Positions 1 through 12,826 of a DNA stretch of 64,000 bases are shown here, in pieces. A program made the position numbers and the translations under genes. Numbering within the stretch: the stretch's first letter is position 1; every line of letters begins with the position of its first letter. The DNA is taken from positions 1 through 64,000 of the forward strand of contig CAWKOA010000019.1 of the NCBI GenBank assembly GCA_963851025.1. Reading direction: 5' to 3'. This DNA is from RYN-230 sp963851025. Lineage in GTDB: Bacteria; Actinomycetota; Actinomycetes; Streptosporangiales; Streptosporangiaceae. Below the pieces are notes generated by a model, which was not told the origin of the DNA, did no database searches, and saw nothing but the letters and a program-made list of their open reading frames with translations.

Positions 1-11
1 AGACTTCCTGC

Positions 12-2789
12 GTGGCGACGAAGGCGACCCAGGCACCCGCATCCGCACCCGAACCAGCGGCGCGACGGGAGCGGTTGCTGCTGCTCGACGGGCACTCCCT
101 CGCCTACCGTGCGTTTTTCGCGCTGCCGCCGGAGAACTTCTCCACGACGACCGGGCAGCCGACCAACGCGGTCTACGGCTTCACCGCGATGCTCATCAAC
201 GTGCTGCGCGACGAGCAGCCCACCCACGTGGCGGTGGCCTTCGACCGCAGCGAGCCGACCTTCCGGCACGAGCAGTACGTGGAGTACAAGGCGACCCGGC
301 GGGAAACCCCGGCCGACTTCCGCAGCCAGCTCAGCCTGATCTTCGAAGTGCTCGACGCGCTCGGCATCCGGAGGCTGTCGGTGGCCGGATACGAGGCCGA
401 CGACATCATCGCCACGCTGACCGTGGCCGCCACCGAGGCGGGCATGGACGTGCTCATCGTCAGCGGTGACCGCGACAACCTGCAGCTGGTCAACGAGCGC
501 GTCACGGTGCTGATGACCCGGCGCGGCATCAGCGACATGACCCGGTTCACCCCGGAGGAGGTCCAGGCCAAGTACGGCCTGACCCCGGCCCAGTATCCGG
601 ACTTCGCCGCGCTGCGCGGCGACCCCAGCGACAACCTGCCCAGCATCCCCGGGGTCGGGGAGAAGACCGCGGCCCGGTGGATCTCGGAGTTCGGCTCGCT
701 GACCGAGCTGGTCGACCGGGTCGACGAGGTCAAGGGCAAGGCCGGTGAGCGGCTGCGCGAGCACCTCGGCAACGTGCTGCGCAACCGGCAGCTGACCGAG
801 CTGGCCCGGGACGTTCCGCTCGAGGCGGGCCCCGCCGACCTGCGACCGGTGCCGTGGGACCGGGACCAGATCCATCAGCTCTTCGACACGCTCCAGTTCC
901 GCGTCCTGCGCGACCGCCTTTACACCACGCTCCCTAACGGAATTACCGGCCCGGCCACTCCGGCCGGCGCTGAGGCGTCCGGGGCGGCCCGCGGCTTCGA
1001 CGTCGAGGTGTCGGTGCCCGGCCCGGACGAGCTGGCCACCTGGCTGGCGGAGCACGCCACCGGCACCGGCCGGGCCGGCGTGGCCGTCCACGGCAGCTGG
1101 GGCCGCGGCACCGGGACCATGGACGGGCTGGCGCTGGCCGCCGCCGACGGGGCCGGCGCGTTCGCCGACCCGGTCACGCTGACCGAGGATGACGAGCGGG
1201 CGCTGGCCGCCTGGCTGGCCGACCCGGACCAGCCCAAGGCGGTGCACGACGCCAAGGGCCCGATGCACGCGCTGGCCGCCCGGGGCCTGGAGCTGGCTGG
1301 CCTCACCAGCGACACGGCGCTGGCCGCCTACCTGGCGCTGCCCGGGCAGCGCTCGTTCGACCTGGCCGACCTGGCCCTGCGCTACCTGGGTAAGGAACTG
1401 CGCGACGGCGGGACCGCCACCGGCCAGCTCACCCTGGACCTGTCCGGCGGTGACGAGGGGGAAGACGACGGCGAGGCGGAGGCCGCGGTGGCGCTGGTGT
1501 TGCGCGCCCGGGCCACCGCGGAACTGGCCGACGCCCTGGACGCGGACCTGGAGGAGCGCGGCGCCGCCCAACTGCTCGCCGAGGTCGAGCTGCCGCTGGT
1601 CGGCGTGCTGGCCCGGATGGAGCGGGCCGGGATCGCGGCGGACACCCATCACTTCGCGGATATGTCCGCCAGCCTGGGCGGCGAGGTGAAGGCGGCCGAG
1701 CAGGCGGCGTTCGGGATCATCGGGCACGAGTTCAACCTCGGCTCACCCAAGCAGCTCCAGGAAGTGCTGTTCACCGAGCTGGGGCTGCCCAAGACCAAGC
1801 GGATCAAGACCGGCTACACCACGGATTCCGAGGCGCTCACCAGCCTGCTCGCGCAGACCGGCCACCCGGTGCTGGAGCACCTGCTCCGGCACCGCGACGT
1901 GGCCCGGCTCAAGAGCATCGTGGACTCGCTGATCCCGATGGCGGACGACGACGGCCGGATCCACACCACGTACAACCAGATGATCGCGGCCACCGGGCGG
2001 CTCTCGTCAACCGACCCCAACCTGCAGAACATCCCGATCCGCACCGAGGAAGGCCGCCGGATCCGGCAGGGGTTCATCGTCGGCAGCGGCTACGAGACGC
2101 TGCTCACCGCCGACTACAGCCAGATCGAGCTGCGCATCATGGCCGACCTGTCCGGTGACACCGCGCTGGAGGAGGCGTTCACCTCCGGCCATGACTTCCA
2201 CGCCGAGACCGCGTCCCGGGTCTTCCGGGTCCCGGCCGGCGAGGTCACCGTCGAGATGCGCAGCCGGATCAAGGCCATGAACTACGGGCTGGCCTACGGC
2301 CTGTCCGCCTACGGGCTGTCCCAGCAGCTGCACATCACCCCGGACGAGGCCCGGGCCCTGATGGATGAGTACTTCCAGCAGTTCGGCGGGATCCGCGACT
2401 ACCTGTACGCGGTGGTGGACCAGGCCCGCAAGGACGGCTACACCGAGACCGTCCTCGGCCGCCGGCGCTACCTGCCCGACCTGACCTCCGACAACCGGCA
2501 GCGCCGGGAGATGGCCGAGCGGATGGCGCTCAACGCCCCGATCCAGGGCTCTGCCGCCGACGTCATCAAGGTGGCCATGCTCCGGGTCGACCAGGCCCTG
2601 CGCGAGGAGGCCCTGCGGTCGCGGATGCTGCTCCAGGTGCACGACGAGCTGGTCTTCGAAGTCGCCCCGGGTGAGCTCGACACGCTGCGTGAACTGGTCA
2701 CGCGCACCATGCGCGGGGCCTTCGACCTGCGGGTGCCGCTCGAGGTGTCCTTCGGCACCGGCCGGACGTGGGCTGAGGCCGGGCATTGA
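12..2789 (+). CDS. polA: DNA polymerase I
   Basis: Family A DNA polymerase that fills gaps and removes RNA primers during replication and repair. Its 925 residues match actinobacterial PolA. Residues ~20-310 are the 5'-3' exonuclease (YEADDIIATL, GDRDNLQL and the H3TH region GDPSDNLPSIPGVGEKTA). Residues ~330-500 occupy the 3'-5' exonuclease position but lack the usual DxE metal ligands, as in Mycobacterium-type PolA, so no proofreading is expected. The polymerase domain carries motif A (DYSQIELR, Asp701), motif B (RSRIKAMNYGLAYG) and motif C (VHDEL, Asp878). The GTG at base 12 lies at the window edge; an upstream start outside the window cannot be excluded. Confidence 0.97.
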   Translation: MATKATQAPASAPEPAARRERLLLLDGHSLAYRAFFALPPENFSTTTGQPTNAVYGFTAMLINVLRDEQPTHVAVAFDRSEPTFRHEQYVEYKATRRETPADFRSQLSLIFEVLDALGIRRLSVAGYEADDIIATLTVAATEAGMDVLIVSGDRDNLQLVNERVTVLMTRRGISDMTRFTPEEVQAKYGLTPAQYPDFAALRGDPSDNLPSIPGVGEKTAARWISEFGSLTELVDRVDEVKGKAGERLREHLGNVLRNRQLTELARDVPLEAGPADLRPVPWDRDQIHQLFDTLQFRVLRDRLYTTLPNGITGPATPAGAEASGAARGFDVEVSVPGPDELATWLAEHATGTGRAGVAVHGSWGRGTGTMDGLALAAADGAGAFADPVTLTEDDERALAAWLADPDQPKAVHDAKGPMHALAARGLELAGLTSDTALAAYLALPGQRSFDLADLALRYLGKELRDGGTATGQLTLDLSGGDEGEDDGEAEAAVALVLRARATAELADALDADLEERGAAQLLAEVELPLVGVLARMERAGIAADTHHFADMSASLGGEVKAAEQAAFGIIGHEFNLGSPKQLQEVLFTELGLPKTKRIKTGYTTDSEALTSLLAQTGHPVLEHLLRHRDVARLKSIVDSLIPMADDDGRIHTTYNQMIAATGRLSSTDPNLQNIPIRTEEGRRIRQGFIVGSGYETLLTADYSQIELRIMADLSGDTALEEAFTSGHDFHAETASRVFRVPAGEVTVEMRSRIKAMNYGLAYGLSAYGLSQQLHITPDEARALMDEYFQQFGGIRDYLYAVVDQARKDGYTETVLGRRRYLPDLTSDNRQRREMAERMALNAPIQGSAADVIKVAMLRVDQALREEALRSRMLLQVHDELVFEVAPGELDTLRELVTRTMRGAFDLRVPLEVSFGTGRTWAEAGH

Positions 2790-2795
2790 GGGCTG

Positions 2796-2827
2796 CTTGG
2801 GCGGGGACGGCGGTGCGGCCGCCCGAG
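2796..2827 (+). terminator. candidate terminator after polA
   Basis: A 9-bp stem (2796-2804 pairs with 2819-2827, one G-U pair) with a 14-base loop starts 6 bases after the polA stop. No T-run follows, which is common for high-GC actinomycete terminators. Confidence 0.5.
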
Positions 2828-2948
2828 CTTGCTCCTTCGTCGCTTTTACGCTTCGGCCGGCCACACCGCCGCCCCGCATGGGCAGTCAGTGCCAACGGCT
2901 GTTTGATCACGAAACCCTGCAGCGCAGCTCCCTCGCCAGCTCGGCTGG

Positions 2949-3063
2949 GAGGGGAGGCGCGGCGCAGCCGTGTCTCGCCGAACCGGCGATCAACCCGGCA
3001 CCCGCCGCAGACGACGTGCCGACAGGAGCGGGCAAGCGGGGGCCGGGGAGCCGCCCCCCGGGC
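2949..3063 (-). repeat. dispersed ~115-bp intergenic repeat, copy 1
   Basis: This stretch is similar, in reverse orientation, to 39065-39179. The best-conserved core is CTCGCCGAACCGGCGAT followed by AACC, with further matching blocks GAGGGGAGG and AGCGGGCAAG at collinear spacing. Both copies are intergenic. It makes up the middle of the 585-base gap between polA and rpsA, in which I see no credible gene. Confidence 0.6.
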
Positions 3064-3165
3064 AAAACTGAGACCGGGAGTAAAAGGCTGCGCAATAGCG
3101 TTGAAAAGTCCAGCGTGCAGGGGCGATGCGGGCGGTAACGATCATGCGGCGATCGGGGACTCCGA

Positions 3166-3194
3166 TTGACCGGGTGGCTTAGCTCTCATATCCT
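3166..3194 (+). promoter_or_regulatory. rpsA promoter
   Basis: TTGACC (3166-3171), 17-base spacer, TATCCT (3189-3194). This is a good housekeeping-type promoter, giving a 5' leader of roughly 170 bases before the rpsA start at 3375. Nothing else clear is visible in the leader. Confidence 0.6.
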
Positions 3195-3374
3195 GAGCGC
3201 TGCGCCGTGTTCTGGTGCAGTCCGCCGTGGCCAGGCAAAGTTACGGGCGGCCGAGAGGCCCCTCCGTGGCTCGCCGGGTCGGCCAGCCAAATCCAGTGCA
3301 CCCTGTAGGCCCACCTGACGGGCCCTCGGTATGGCGCGTCCCAAACTATTCTGTCCGCCGGAGCCAACCAACAC

Positions 3375-4862
3375 ATGACGAGCAGCACAGAGGCCAGCCC
3401 GACCCCCAAGGTGGCGGTCAACGACATCGGGTCGCAGGAAGCCTTCCTCGCCGCGATCGACGAGACCATCAAGTATTTCAACGACGGTGACATTGTCGAA
3501 GGCACCGTCGTCAAGGTTAACCGAGACGAGGTCTTGCTCGACATCGGCTACAAAACGGAGGGGGTCATCCCCTCCCGCGAGCTGTCGATCAAGCACGATG
3601 TGGACCCCCACGACGTGGTCAAGGTCAGCGACCACATCGAGGCCCTCGTCCTCCAGAAGGAGGACAAGGAAGGCCGCCTCATCCTGTCCAAGAAGCGCGC
3701 GCAGTACGAGCGGGCCTGGGGCACGATCGAGAAGATCAAGGATGATGACGGGGTCGTCACCGGCACCGTGATCGAGGTGGTCAAGGGCGGTCTCATCCTC
3801 GACATCGGCCTGCGCGGGTTCCTGCCCGCGTCGCTGGTGGAGATGCGCCGCGTCCGTGACCTGCAGCCTTACGTGGGCCGCGAGATCGAAGCCAAGATCA
3901 TCGAGCTGGACAAGAACCGCAACAACGTGGTCCTGTCCCGCCGTGCCTGGCTGGAGCAGACCCAGTCCGAGGTGCGCCAGAACTTCCTGAACACGCTGCA
4001 GCGGGGCCAGATCCGCAAGGGCGTGGTGTCCTCCATCGTCAACTTCGGCGCGTTCGTCGACCTGGGCGGCGTGGACGGCCTGGTGCACGTGTCCGAGCTG
4101 TCCTGGAAGCACATCGACCACCCGGGTGAGGTGGTCGAGGTCGGCCAGGAGGTCACGGTCGAGGTGCTGGACGTGGACATGGACCGGGAGCGTGTCTCCC
4201 TGTCGCTGAAGTCCACCCAGGAAGACCCGTGGCAGCAGTTCGCCCGGACCCACCAGATCGGCCAGGTCGTCCCGGGCCGGGTCACCAAGCTGGTGCCGTT
4301 CGGTGCGTTCGTGCGGGTCGAGGAGGGCATCGAGGGCCTGGTGCACATCTCCGAGCTGGCGGACCGGCACGTCGAGATCCCCGAGCAGGTCGTGCAGGTC
4401 GGCGACGAGATCTTCGTCAAGATCATCGACATCGACCTGGACCGGCGGCGGATCAGCCTGTCGCTCAAGCAGGCCAACGAGGGCACGGTCGGCGAGGCGG
4501 TCGGCGACGACTTCGACCCGACCCTCTACGGCATGCCCGCCACCTACGACGAGCAGGGTAACTACGTCTACCCCGACGGCTTCGACGCCGAGACCGGCGA
4601 GTGGCTCGAGGGATTCGACACCCAGCGCGAGGAGTGGGAGCGGCAGTACGCGCAGGCCCGGTCCCGGTTCGAGGCGCACCGCCGCCAGATTGCCGAGGCC
4701 CGCAGCAAGGCCGAAAGCAGCGACGGCGAGGACGGCGACACGGGCAGCAGCGGCGCGCACACGACGGGCACCCCGGACCGGGGCGGCTCCGGTGGTGGCG
4801 CTCTGGCCTCCGACGAGGCTCTGGCGGCACTGCGTGACAAGCTCTCCGGGGGCCAGAGCTAA
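3375..4862 (+). CDS. rpsA: 30S ribosomal protein S1
   Basis: Ribosomal protein that recruits mRNA to the 30S subunit. The 495 residues contain four S1/OB repeats beginning near residues 38 (GDIVEGTVVKV), 124 (GVVTGTVIEV), 210 (GQIRKGVVSS) and 295 (GQVVPGRVTK), the usual four-repeat actinobacterial form rather than the six-repeat E. coli form. Repeats 3 and 4 have the canonical FGAFV and GLVH(V/I)SEL signatures. The acidic and Ser/Gly-rich C-terminal tail after about residue 380 is typical of the group. It lies between polA and coaE, the conserved actinobacterial order. ATG 3375 starts the conserved MTSSTEAS-type N-terminus. Confidence 0.97.
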   Translation: MTSSTEASPTPKVAVNDIGSQEAFLAAIDETIKYFNDGDIVEGTVVKVNRDEVLLDIGYKTEGVIPSRELSIKHDVDPHDVVKVSDHIEALVLQKEDKEGRLILSKKRAQYERAWGTIEKIKDDDGVVTGTVIEVVKGGLILDIGLRGFLPASLVEMRRVRDLQPYVGREIEAKIIELDKNRNNVVLSRRAWLEQTQSEVRQNFLNTLQRGQIRKGVVSSIVNFGAFVDLGGVDGLVHVSELSWKHIDHPGEVVEVGQEVTVEVLDVDMDRERVSLSLKSTQEDPWQQFARTHQIGQVVPGRVTKLVPFGAFVRVEEGIEGLVHISELADRHVEIPEQVVQVGDEIFVKIIDIDLDRRRISLSLKQANEGTVGEAVGDDFDPTLYGMPATYDEQGNYVYPDGFDAETGEWLEGFDTQREEWERQYAQARSRFEAHRRQIAEARSKAESSDGEDGDTGSSGAHTTGTPDRGGSGGGALASDEALAALRDKLSGGQS

Positions 4863-4875
4863 CTCACTGGTCCCG

Positions 4876-4944
4876 GCACCGATCCATGATCGCCCCTGGT
4901 TCCCAGAGGCCACGGCCCCGGGCCGGGCGATCATGGATCGGTGC
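4876..4944. repeat. perfect 20-bp inverted repeat (hairpin) between rpsA and coaE
   Basis: Left arm 4876-4895 reads GCACCGATCCATGATCGCCC and the right arm 4925-4944 is its exact reverse complement; the loop is 29 bases. It starts 13 bases after the rpsA stop and ends 8 bases before the coaE ATG. It could be the rpsA terminator, but there is no T-run, and the arms (GATCATGG-type) look more like an extragenic palindromic element. Confidence 0.75.
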
Positions 4945-4952
4945 GTGTCAGC

Positions 4953-5564
4953 ATGCTTAAGGTAGGCCTGACCGGGGGCATCGGCTCCGGCAAGAGCGAG
5001 GTATCGCGGCGGCTGGCCGGCTACGGGGCGCTGATCATCGACGCGGACCTGGTGGCCCGGGAAGTGGTCGAGCCGCACACCCCGGGCCTGGCCCAGGTGG
5101 TCGGGGTGTTCGGCACGGGCGTCCTGGCCGGGGACGGCTCCCTGGACCGGCAGCGGCTGGGCGAGATCGTCTTCTACGACGCTGAGCTGCGCGCGAAACT
5201 GAACGCGATCATCCATCCGCTGGTCGGGGAGCGCATCCGCCAGCTGGAGCAGGGCGCTGACCCCGGCGCGATCGTGGTCGAGGCCATCCCGCTGATCGCC
5301 GAGAACCACATGGCCGGGTTCTTCGACCTCGTCGTGGTGGTGGACGTGCCGCCCCGGATCCAGGAAGACCGCCTGACCCGGGACCGGAGCCTGACCCGCG
5401 AGCAGGTCGCGGCCCGGGTGGCAGCCCAGGCGAGCCGGGAGGACCGGCTGGCCATCGCGGACATCGTGCTGGACAACTCCGGGTCCCTGGCCGAGCTCGA
5501 CCGCGAGGTCGGGGAGCTGTGGGCCGAACTCTGCCGCCGGGCGAACACCGCGCAGGAGGCCTGA
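4953..5564 (+). CDS. coaE: dephospho-CoA kinase
   Basis: Catalyses the last step of coenzyme A synthesis, ATP-dependent phosphorylation of dephospho-CoA. The P-loop GLTGGIGSGKSEV is at the N-terminus, followed by DADLVAREVVEPHTPG, the substrate-binding signature of the family; HPLV and the lid RLTRDRSLTREQVAARVAAQ follow. About 203 residues is the catalytic core alone, without the C-terminal GrpB-like domain that some mycobacterial CoaE proteins carry. I chose ATG 4953 because the P-loop then sits at the normal distance; GTG 4941 lies inside the upstream hairpin and adds four unconserved residues. Confidence 0.95.
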   Translation: MLKVGLTGGIGSGKSEVSRRLAGYGALIIDADLVAREVVEPHTPGLAQVVGVFGTGVLAGDGSLDRQRLGEIVFYDAELRAKLNAIIHPLVGERIRQLEQGADPGAIVVEAIPLIAENHMAGFFDLVVVVDVPPRIQEDRLTRDRSLTREQVAARVAAQASREDRLAIADIVLDNSGSLAELDREVGELWAELCRRANTAQEA

Positions 5565-5639
5565 CACTCCGCCGGTTCTGTCCGACCCCCGAAATACAGT
5601 GGAGGCTGGGGGAGTTAGCCACCGGGAGGAGGCAGCATC

Positions 5640-7757
<2,118 letters not shown>

Positions 7758-7857
7758 GCTGGCCGGTGCCCGGCCGGCCGGTATCAGCCAGTCTGTGCCA
7801 CTGATCGTGGCGAGTTCTCACCGAGCGGAACCGTGGGCGCCTCTCACACGTCGAAGG

Positions 7858-7913
7858 GTGTGTAGTTCAGGGCACTGAACGGTCCAGGCCGCCGCTCAGT
7901 GCCCTGGACACAC
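7858..7913 (+). terminator. terminator after uvrB
   Basis: Two-part hairpin: GTGTGT (7858-7863) pairs with ACACAC (7908-7913) and CAGGGCACTGA (7868-7878) pairs perfectly with 7896-7906. It is followed by the T-rich TTATTTC. This is the best intrinsic-terminator shape in the first half of the window. Confidence 0.7.
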
Positions 7914-7956
7914 TTATTTCCGGCCTACCTGACTGGCGAGGGAACGGGAGAACACC

Positions 7957-8577
7957 ATGGGCGTGCCCGGAACGCGATCTGGCCGCGTCACCCGCCCGGG
8001 GCTGCTGGTCCTGGCGGCCGCCGGCACGGCCCTCCTGACGGCCGCGTGCGGGAGCCAGGCGGCGACCACGTCCAGCGCCACCCAGCCGGCCAGCCCGGCC
8101 AGCACCAGCCCCTCCAGCAGCACCGGCACCGGCACCAGCGCGGCGCTGTGCTCCGATCCGGCCGCGGTGACCAGGCTGGTGGTCAGCCGGGTCAGCGCCC
8201 TGCCCCAGAACCACCTGCACTTCGCCTTCCCGGCCGGGATCACCGTGTCCAGCCCCGCCCGGGCCCGGGCGGTCGCCGAGGCGGTCTGCGGGCTGCCCCC
8301 CATGCCCCGCGGCCCGATGAACTGCCCGGCCGACTGGGGGCTCAGCTACCGGCTCAGCCTCGCCGCGGGCACCAGGAGCTTCCCCGTGGTGACCGCCGCG
8401 GGCGGTGGGTGCGGCACGGTGACCGGGGCCGGCCCGGCGCGGTGGACAGTCCGCTCGCCCGGGTTCTGGACCGCCCTGGCCCACGCCATGGGCATCAGCA
8501 CCGGCGCGGCCCTGCGCGGCACCGGCCCGGCGGGCCAGGGCACCGGCCCGGTCATCCCGGGCGGCCCGGCCCGGTAA
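7957..8577 (+). CDS. putative lipoprotein, function unknown
   Basis: 206-residue predicted lipoprotein. A basic N-region and the hydrophobic stretch PGLLVLAAAGTALLTAAC end in the lipobox LTAAC, with Cys near residue 28. A Ser/Thr/Pro-rich linker follows, then a small domain with four further cysteines that could form two disulfides. The phrase PADWGLSYRLSLAAGTRSFPVVTAAGGGC resembles secreted actinomycete proteins of unknown role. ATG 7957 has a GGGAG ribosome binding site. It stands alone between the uvrB terminator and the HAD gene. I do not recognise a function. Confidence 0.8.
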   Translation: MGVPGTRSGRVTRPGLLVLAAAGTALLTAACGSQAATTSSATQPASPASTSPSSSTGTGTSAALCSDPAAVTRLVVSRVSALPQNHLHFAFPAGITVSSPARARAVAEAVCGLPPMPRGPMNCPADWGLSYRLSLAAGTRSFPVVTAAGGGCGTVTGAGPARWTVRSPGFWTALAHAMGISTGAALRGTGPAGQGTGPVIPGGPAR

Positions 8578-8649
8578 GACACCGGCCAGCGCCGGGCACC
8601 TCGCGCGCTGGTAGGTTCGCAGGGCCTGCTACCAGCCGGAAGGGTGAGC

Positions 8650-9270
8650 ATGACCTGGGTGCTATTCGACTACGGCGGCGTCATCAGCCAGCCTCAGCCG
8701 CAGGAGCACCGGGCCGCGCTGGCCCGCGCGTCGGGCGGCCCGGCGGCGGACTTCGAGGCCGCCTACTGGCGGTACCGGCTGGACTACGACCGGGCCGCGC
8801 TGGATGTCACCGCTTACTGGCAGCAGGTCGCGGCCGACCTGGGCCGCTCCTACACCGGCGCCGAGATCGCCGAGCTGAGCAGGCTGGACGCCATATCCTG
8901 GATGACCCTGCAGCCCGGCACCGTGGAACTCATCACCGGGCTGGCCGCGACGGGCCAGCGGCTCGCCCTGCTGTCGAATGCGCCCGCCGACACCGCCGAG
9001 GCCGTGCGGGCCCTGCCCGTGGCCGGGTACTTCGAGCATCTGGTGTTCAGCTGCGCGCTCAAGTCGGCCAAGCCGGACCCGGAGTGCTTCCAGGCGACCC
9101 TCGCGCTGCTCGGCGCGGAACCCGCGGACGTCATCTTCCTCGACGACCGGCCCGACAACGTGGCCGGGGCCGCCGCCCTGGGCATGGTGAGCTTGCAGTT
9201 CACTGACGCCCAGGCCGCCCGGGCCGACCTGGCCCGGCACGGCATCGCCGCCGGCCGGCCCCCCGCGTAG
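8650..9270 (+). CDS. HAD-superfamily hydrolase, subfamily IA
   Basis: Predicted cytosolic phosphatase of the haloacid dehalogenase superfamily. Motif I is FDYGGVIS (nucleophile Asp8), motif II LALLSNAP, motif III lysine in CALKSAKPDPECF, and motif IV DVIFLDDRPDNVAGAAALGM. The cap domain lies between motifs I and II. Length (206 aa) is normal. The substrate cannot be predicted. ATG 8650 is preferred over GTG 8644 because AAGGGTG lies just upstream. It is followed after 10 bases by a membrane protein gene on the same strand. Confidence 0.88.
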   Translation: MTWVLFDYGGVISQPQPQEHRAALARASGGPAADFEAAYWRYRLDYDRAALDVTAYWQQVAADLGRSYTGAEIAELSRLDAISWMTLQPGTVELITGLAATGQRLALLSNAPADTAEAVRALPVAGYFEHLVFSCALKSAKPDPECFQATLALLGAEPADVIFLDDRPDNVAGAAALGMVSLQFTDAQAARADLARHGIAAGRPPA

Positions 9271-9280
9271 TGTCGTAGTC

Positions 9281-10210
9281 GTGTTGGTCAGCCTGGTGGC
9301 CGGGGTCGTGGCGGCCCTGTGCTACGGGATCGCCTCGGTCATGCAGGCGGTAGCGGTGCGCGCGGCGAGCCGCCGGACTCCCGGCGGCGGGCCGCCTGGC
9401 ACCGCGCTCGGCAGCGTGGACCCCGGCCTGATCGTCCGGATGCTGCGCCAGTGGCGGTTCGTGGCCAGCCTCGCCCTGGACCTGATCGGCTTCCTGGCCC
9501 AGCTGGTGGCGCTGCGGCGGCTGCCGGTCTTCGCCGTCCAGGCCATGGTGGCCGGCAGCCTGGCCGTGACCGCGGTCCTGGCGGCCTGGCTGATCAACGT
9601 GCAGCTGGCCTGGCGGGAATGGCTGGCCGTGGCCGGCGTCGTGGTGGGCGTGGGCCTGCTGGGCATATCGGCCGGGGCGGAGGGCGCACGCGCGGTCAGC
9701 GGGCCGTTCAAGCTGGCGCTCGTCCTGGCCGTGGTGGCCGTGGCCGGGGCCGGGCTCCTGGCCTCCCGGCTGGCCGGCCCGGCCCGCACGCCCGCGCTGG
9801 GCGCGGTGGCCGGCCTGGGCTACGGCGTGGTCGCCGTGGCCGCGCGGGTGCTGCCCGGGTACTCCCTGCCGGAACTGCTCCGCGACCCGGCCACGTACGC
9901 GCTGGTGGCCGCGGGCGTGGTGTCGTTCATGCTCTACGCCACCGCGCTGGACAGCGGCAGCGTCACGGTGGCCACGGCCGCGGTCGTGCTGGCCGAGACC
10001 GCGCCCCCGGCCCTCATCGGGATCCTGTTCCTCGGTGATCACACCCGGCCGGGGCTGGCCGCTCTCGCGGTGGTGGCGTTCGTGCTGGCCGTGACCAGCG
10101 CAGTTCTCCTGGCCCGGTTCGGCGAGGCGGGGGAGGGCGGAAACGCCGGCCAGGGCGGCGGGCTGCCGCAGCGCAAGGACGGCGAGCCGAGCACCTCGAC
10201 GGCATGCTGA
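9281..10210 (+). CDS. DMT/EamA-type multi-spanning membrane protein
   Basis: 309-residue integral membrane protein with about nine or ten hydrophobic helices, beginning LVAGVVAALCYGIASVMQAVAV, typical of the drug/metabolite transporter superfamily branch common in actinomycetes. The internal repeat expected of two five-helix halves is plausible (helices before and after about residue 150). Substrate unknown. GTG 9281 is 10 bases after the HAD gene, so co-transcription is likely. The last 35 residues are a Gly-rich hydrophilic tail. Confidence 0.75.
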   Translation: MLVSLVAGVVAALCYGIASVMQAVAVRAASRRTPGGGPPGTALGSVDPGLIVRMLRQWRFVASLALDLIGFLAQLVALRRLPVFAVQAMVAGSLAVTAVLAAWLINVQLAWREWLAVAGVVVGVGLLGISAGAEGARAVSGPFKLALVLAVVAVAGAGLLASRLAGPARTPALGAVAGLGYGVVAVAARVLPGYSLPELLRDPATYALVAAGVVSFMLYATALDSGSVTVATAAVVLAETAPPALIGILFLGDHTRPGLAALAVVAFVLAVTSAVLLARFGEAGEGGNAGQGGGLPQRKDGEPSTSTAC

Positions 10211-10372
10211 GCATCCGTCTCTCATCCACGGTGCAGCTTGTCTACCCTGGAGTTGGGCAGGGCCGCGGGGGCCCCTTGCGTGTCTGGACGTCAGGCGATA
10301 TACGAGGGCTGATATCCTGAGGGTCCGTGGACCGGCGGGATTCCCGCTCACACCGACCACGGGAGCCTTCTG

Positions 10373-12072
<1,700 letters not shown>

Positions 12073-12076
<4 letters not shown>

Positions 12077-12732
12077 CCTGCGAGGAAGCCGGGCTTCCCG
12101 GAGCCGGGCCGCAGAGCCCGGCTTCCCTGCGTGACACGCCGGAACGCTGGCCGGTGCTCTCCTCGGCCGTGCAGGCCGGCGGCCCGATCGTGACCCTGCG
12201 CACCGACCGGGTGCAGATGCCCGATCACGAGGTGGCCGACCGCCAGGTGGTGGAGCATCCGGGGGCGGTGGTGATCGTCGCCCTCGACGAGGCGGGCCGG
12301 GTCCTGATGATCCGCCAGTACCGTCATCCGGTCGCCCACCGGCTCTGGGAGCTGCCCGCGGGCCTGCGGGACGTCAGCGGGGAACCGCCGCGGGTCACCG
12401 CCGAGCGGGAACTGCTGGAGGAAACCGGGTACCGGGCCCGGGACTGGCGGATCCTGATCGACTTCTACTCCTCCCCGGGCATCAGCACCGAGTGGATCCG
12501 CGTCTTCCTGGCCCGGGACCTGGTCGAGGTCCCGGCGGCGCAGCGTGACTTCGTCCCCCAGCACGAGGAAACCCAGCTGCAGGTCGGCTGGGTCCCCCTG
12601 GGCGAGGCGCTGGGCGCGTTTATCGCGGGTGACCTGCACAATGGGTCTGCGGCGGTGGGTATCTTGTCCGCGTATGCCGCGCAGGCCAGCGGGTTCGCCG
12701 GCCTCCGGCGTGCAGGCGACGGTGACGGCTGA
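12073..12732 (+). CDS. NUDIX hydrolase, ADP-ribose pyrophosphatase type
   Basis: Predicted hydrolase of nucleoside diphosphate sugars, probably ADP-ribose. The signature PAGLRDVSGEPPRVTAERELLEETGY is the ADP-ribose pyrophosphatase variant of the Nudix box, preceded by the substrate-site pattern VLMIRQYRHPV and followed by FYSSPGISTEWIRVFLA. It follows pyrG with a 4-base overlap, as in many actinobacteria. The first ~20 codons contain a perfect 12-bp hairpin and are not conserved-looking, so they may be an inserted palindrome. Conserved sequence begins near DTPERWPVLSS. Confidence 0.92.
12084..12126. repeat. 12-bp perfect hairpin inside the NUDIX 5' coding end
   Basis: GGAAGCCGGGCT (12084-12095) and its exact complement at 12115-12126, with a 19-base loop. 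It lies just after the pyrG stop and within the N-terminal codons of the NUDIX gene. It may attenuate read-through from pyrG or be a small palindromic element. Confidence 0.65.
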
Positions 12733-12826
12733 GCGGCGCTAGCTGACCAACGCGCTGAGCCGTGCGAAGGCTCGGGCATCCGGCAATGGGGCCGGGTGCG
12801 GGAGTTATGAAGAGAGGCATGCAGCC

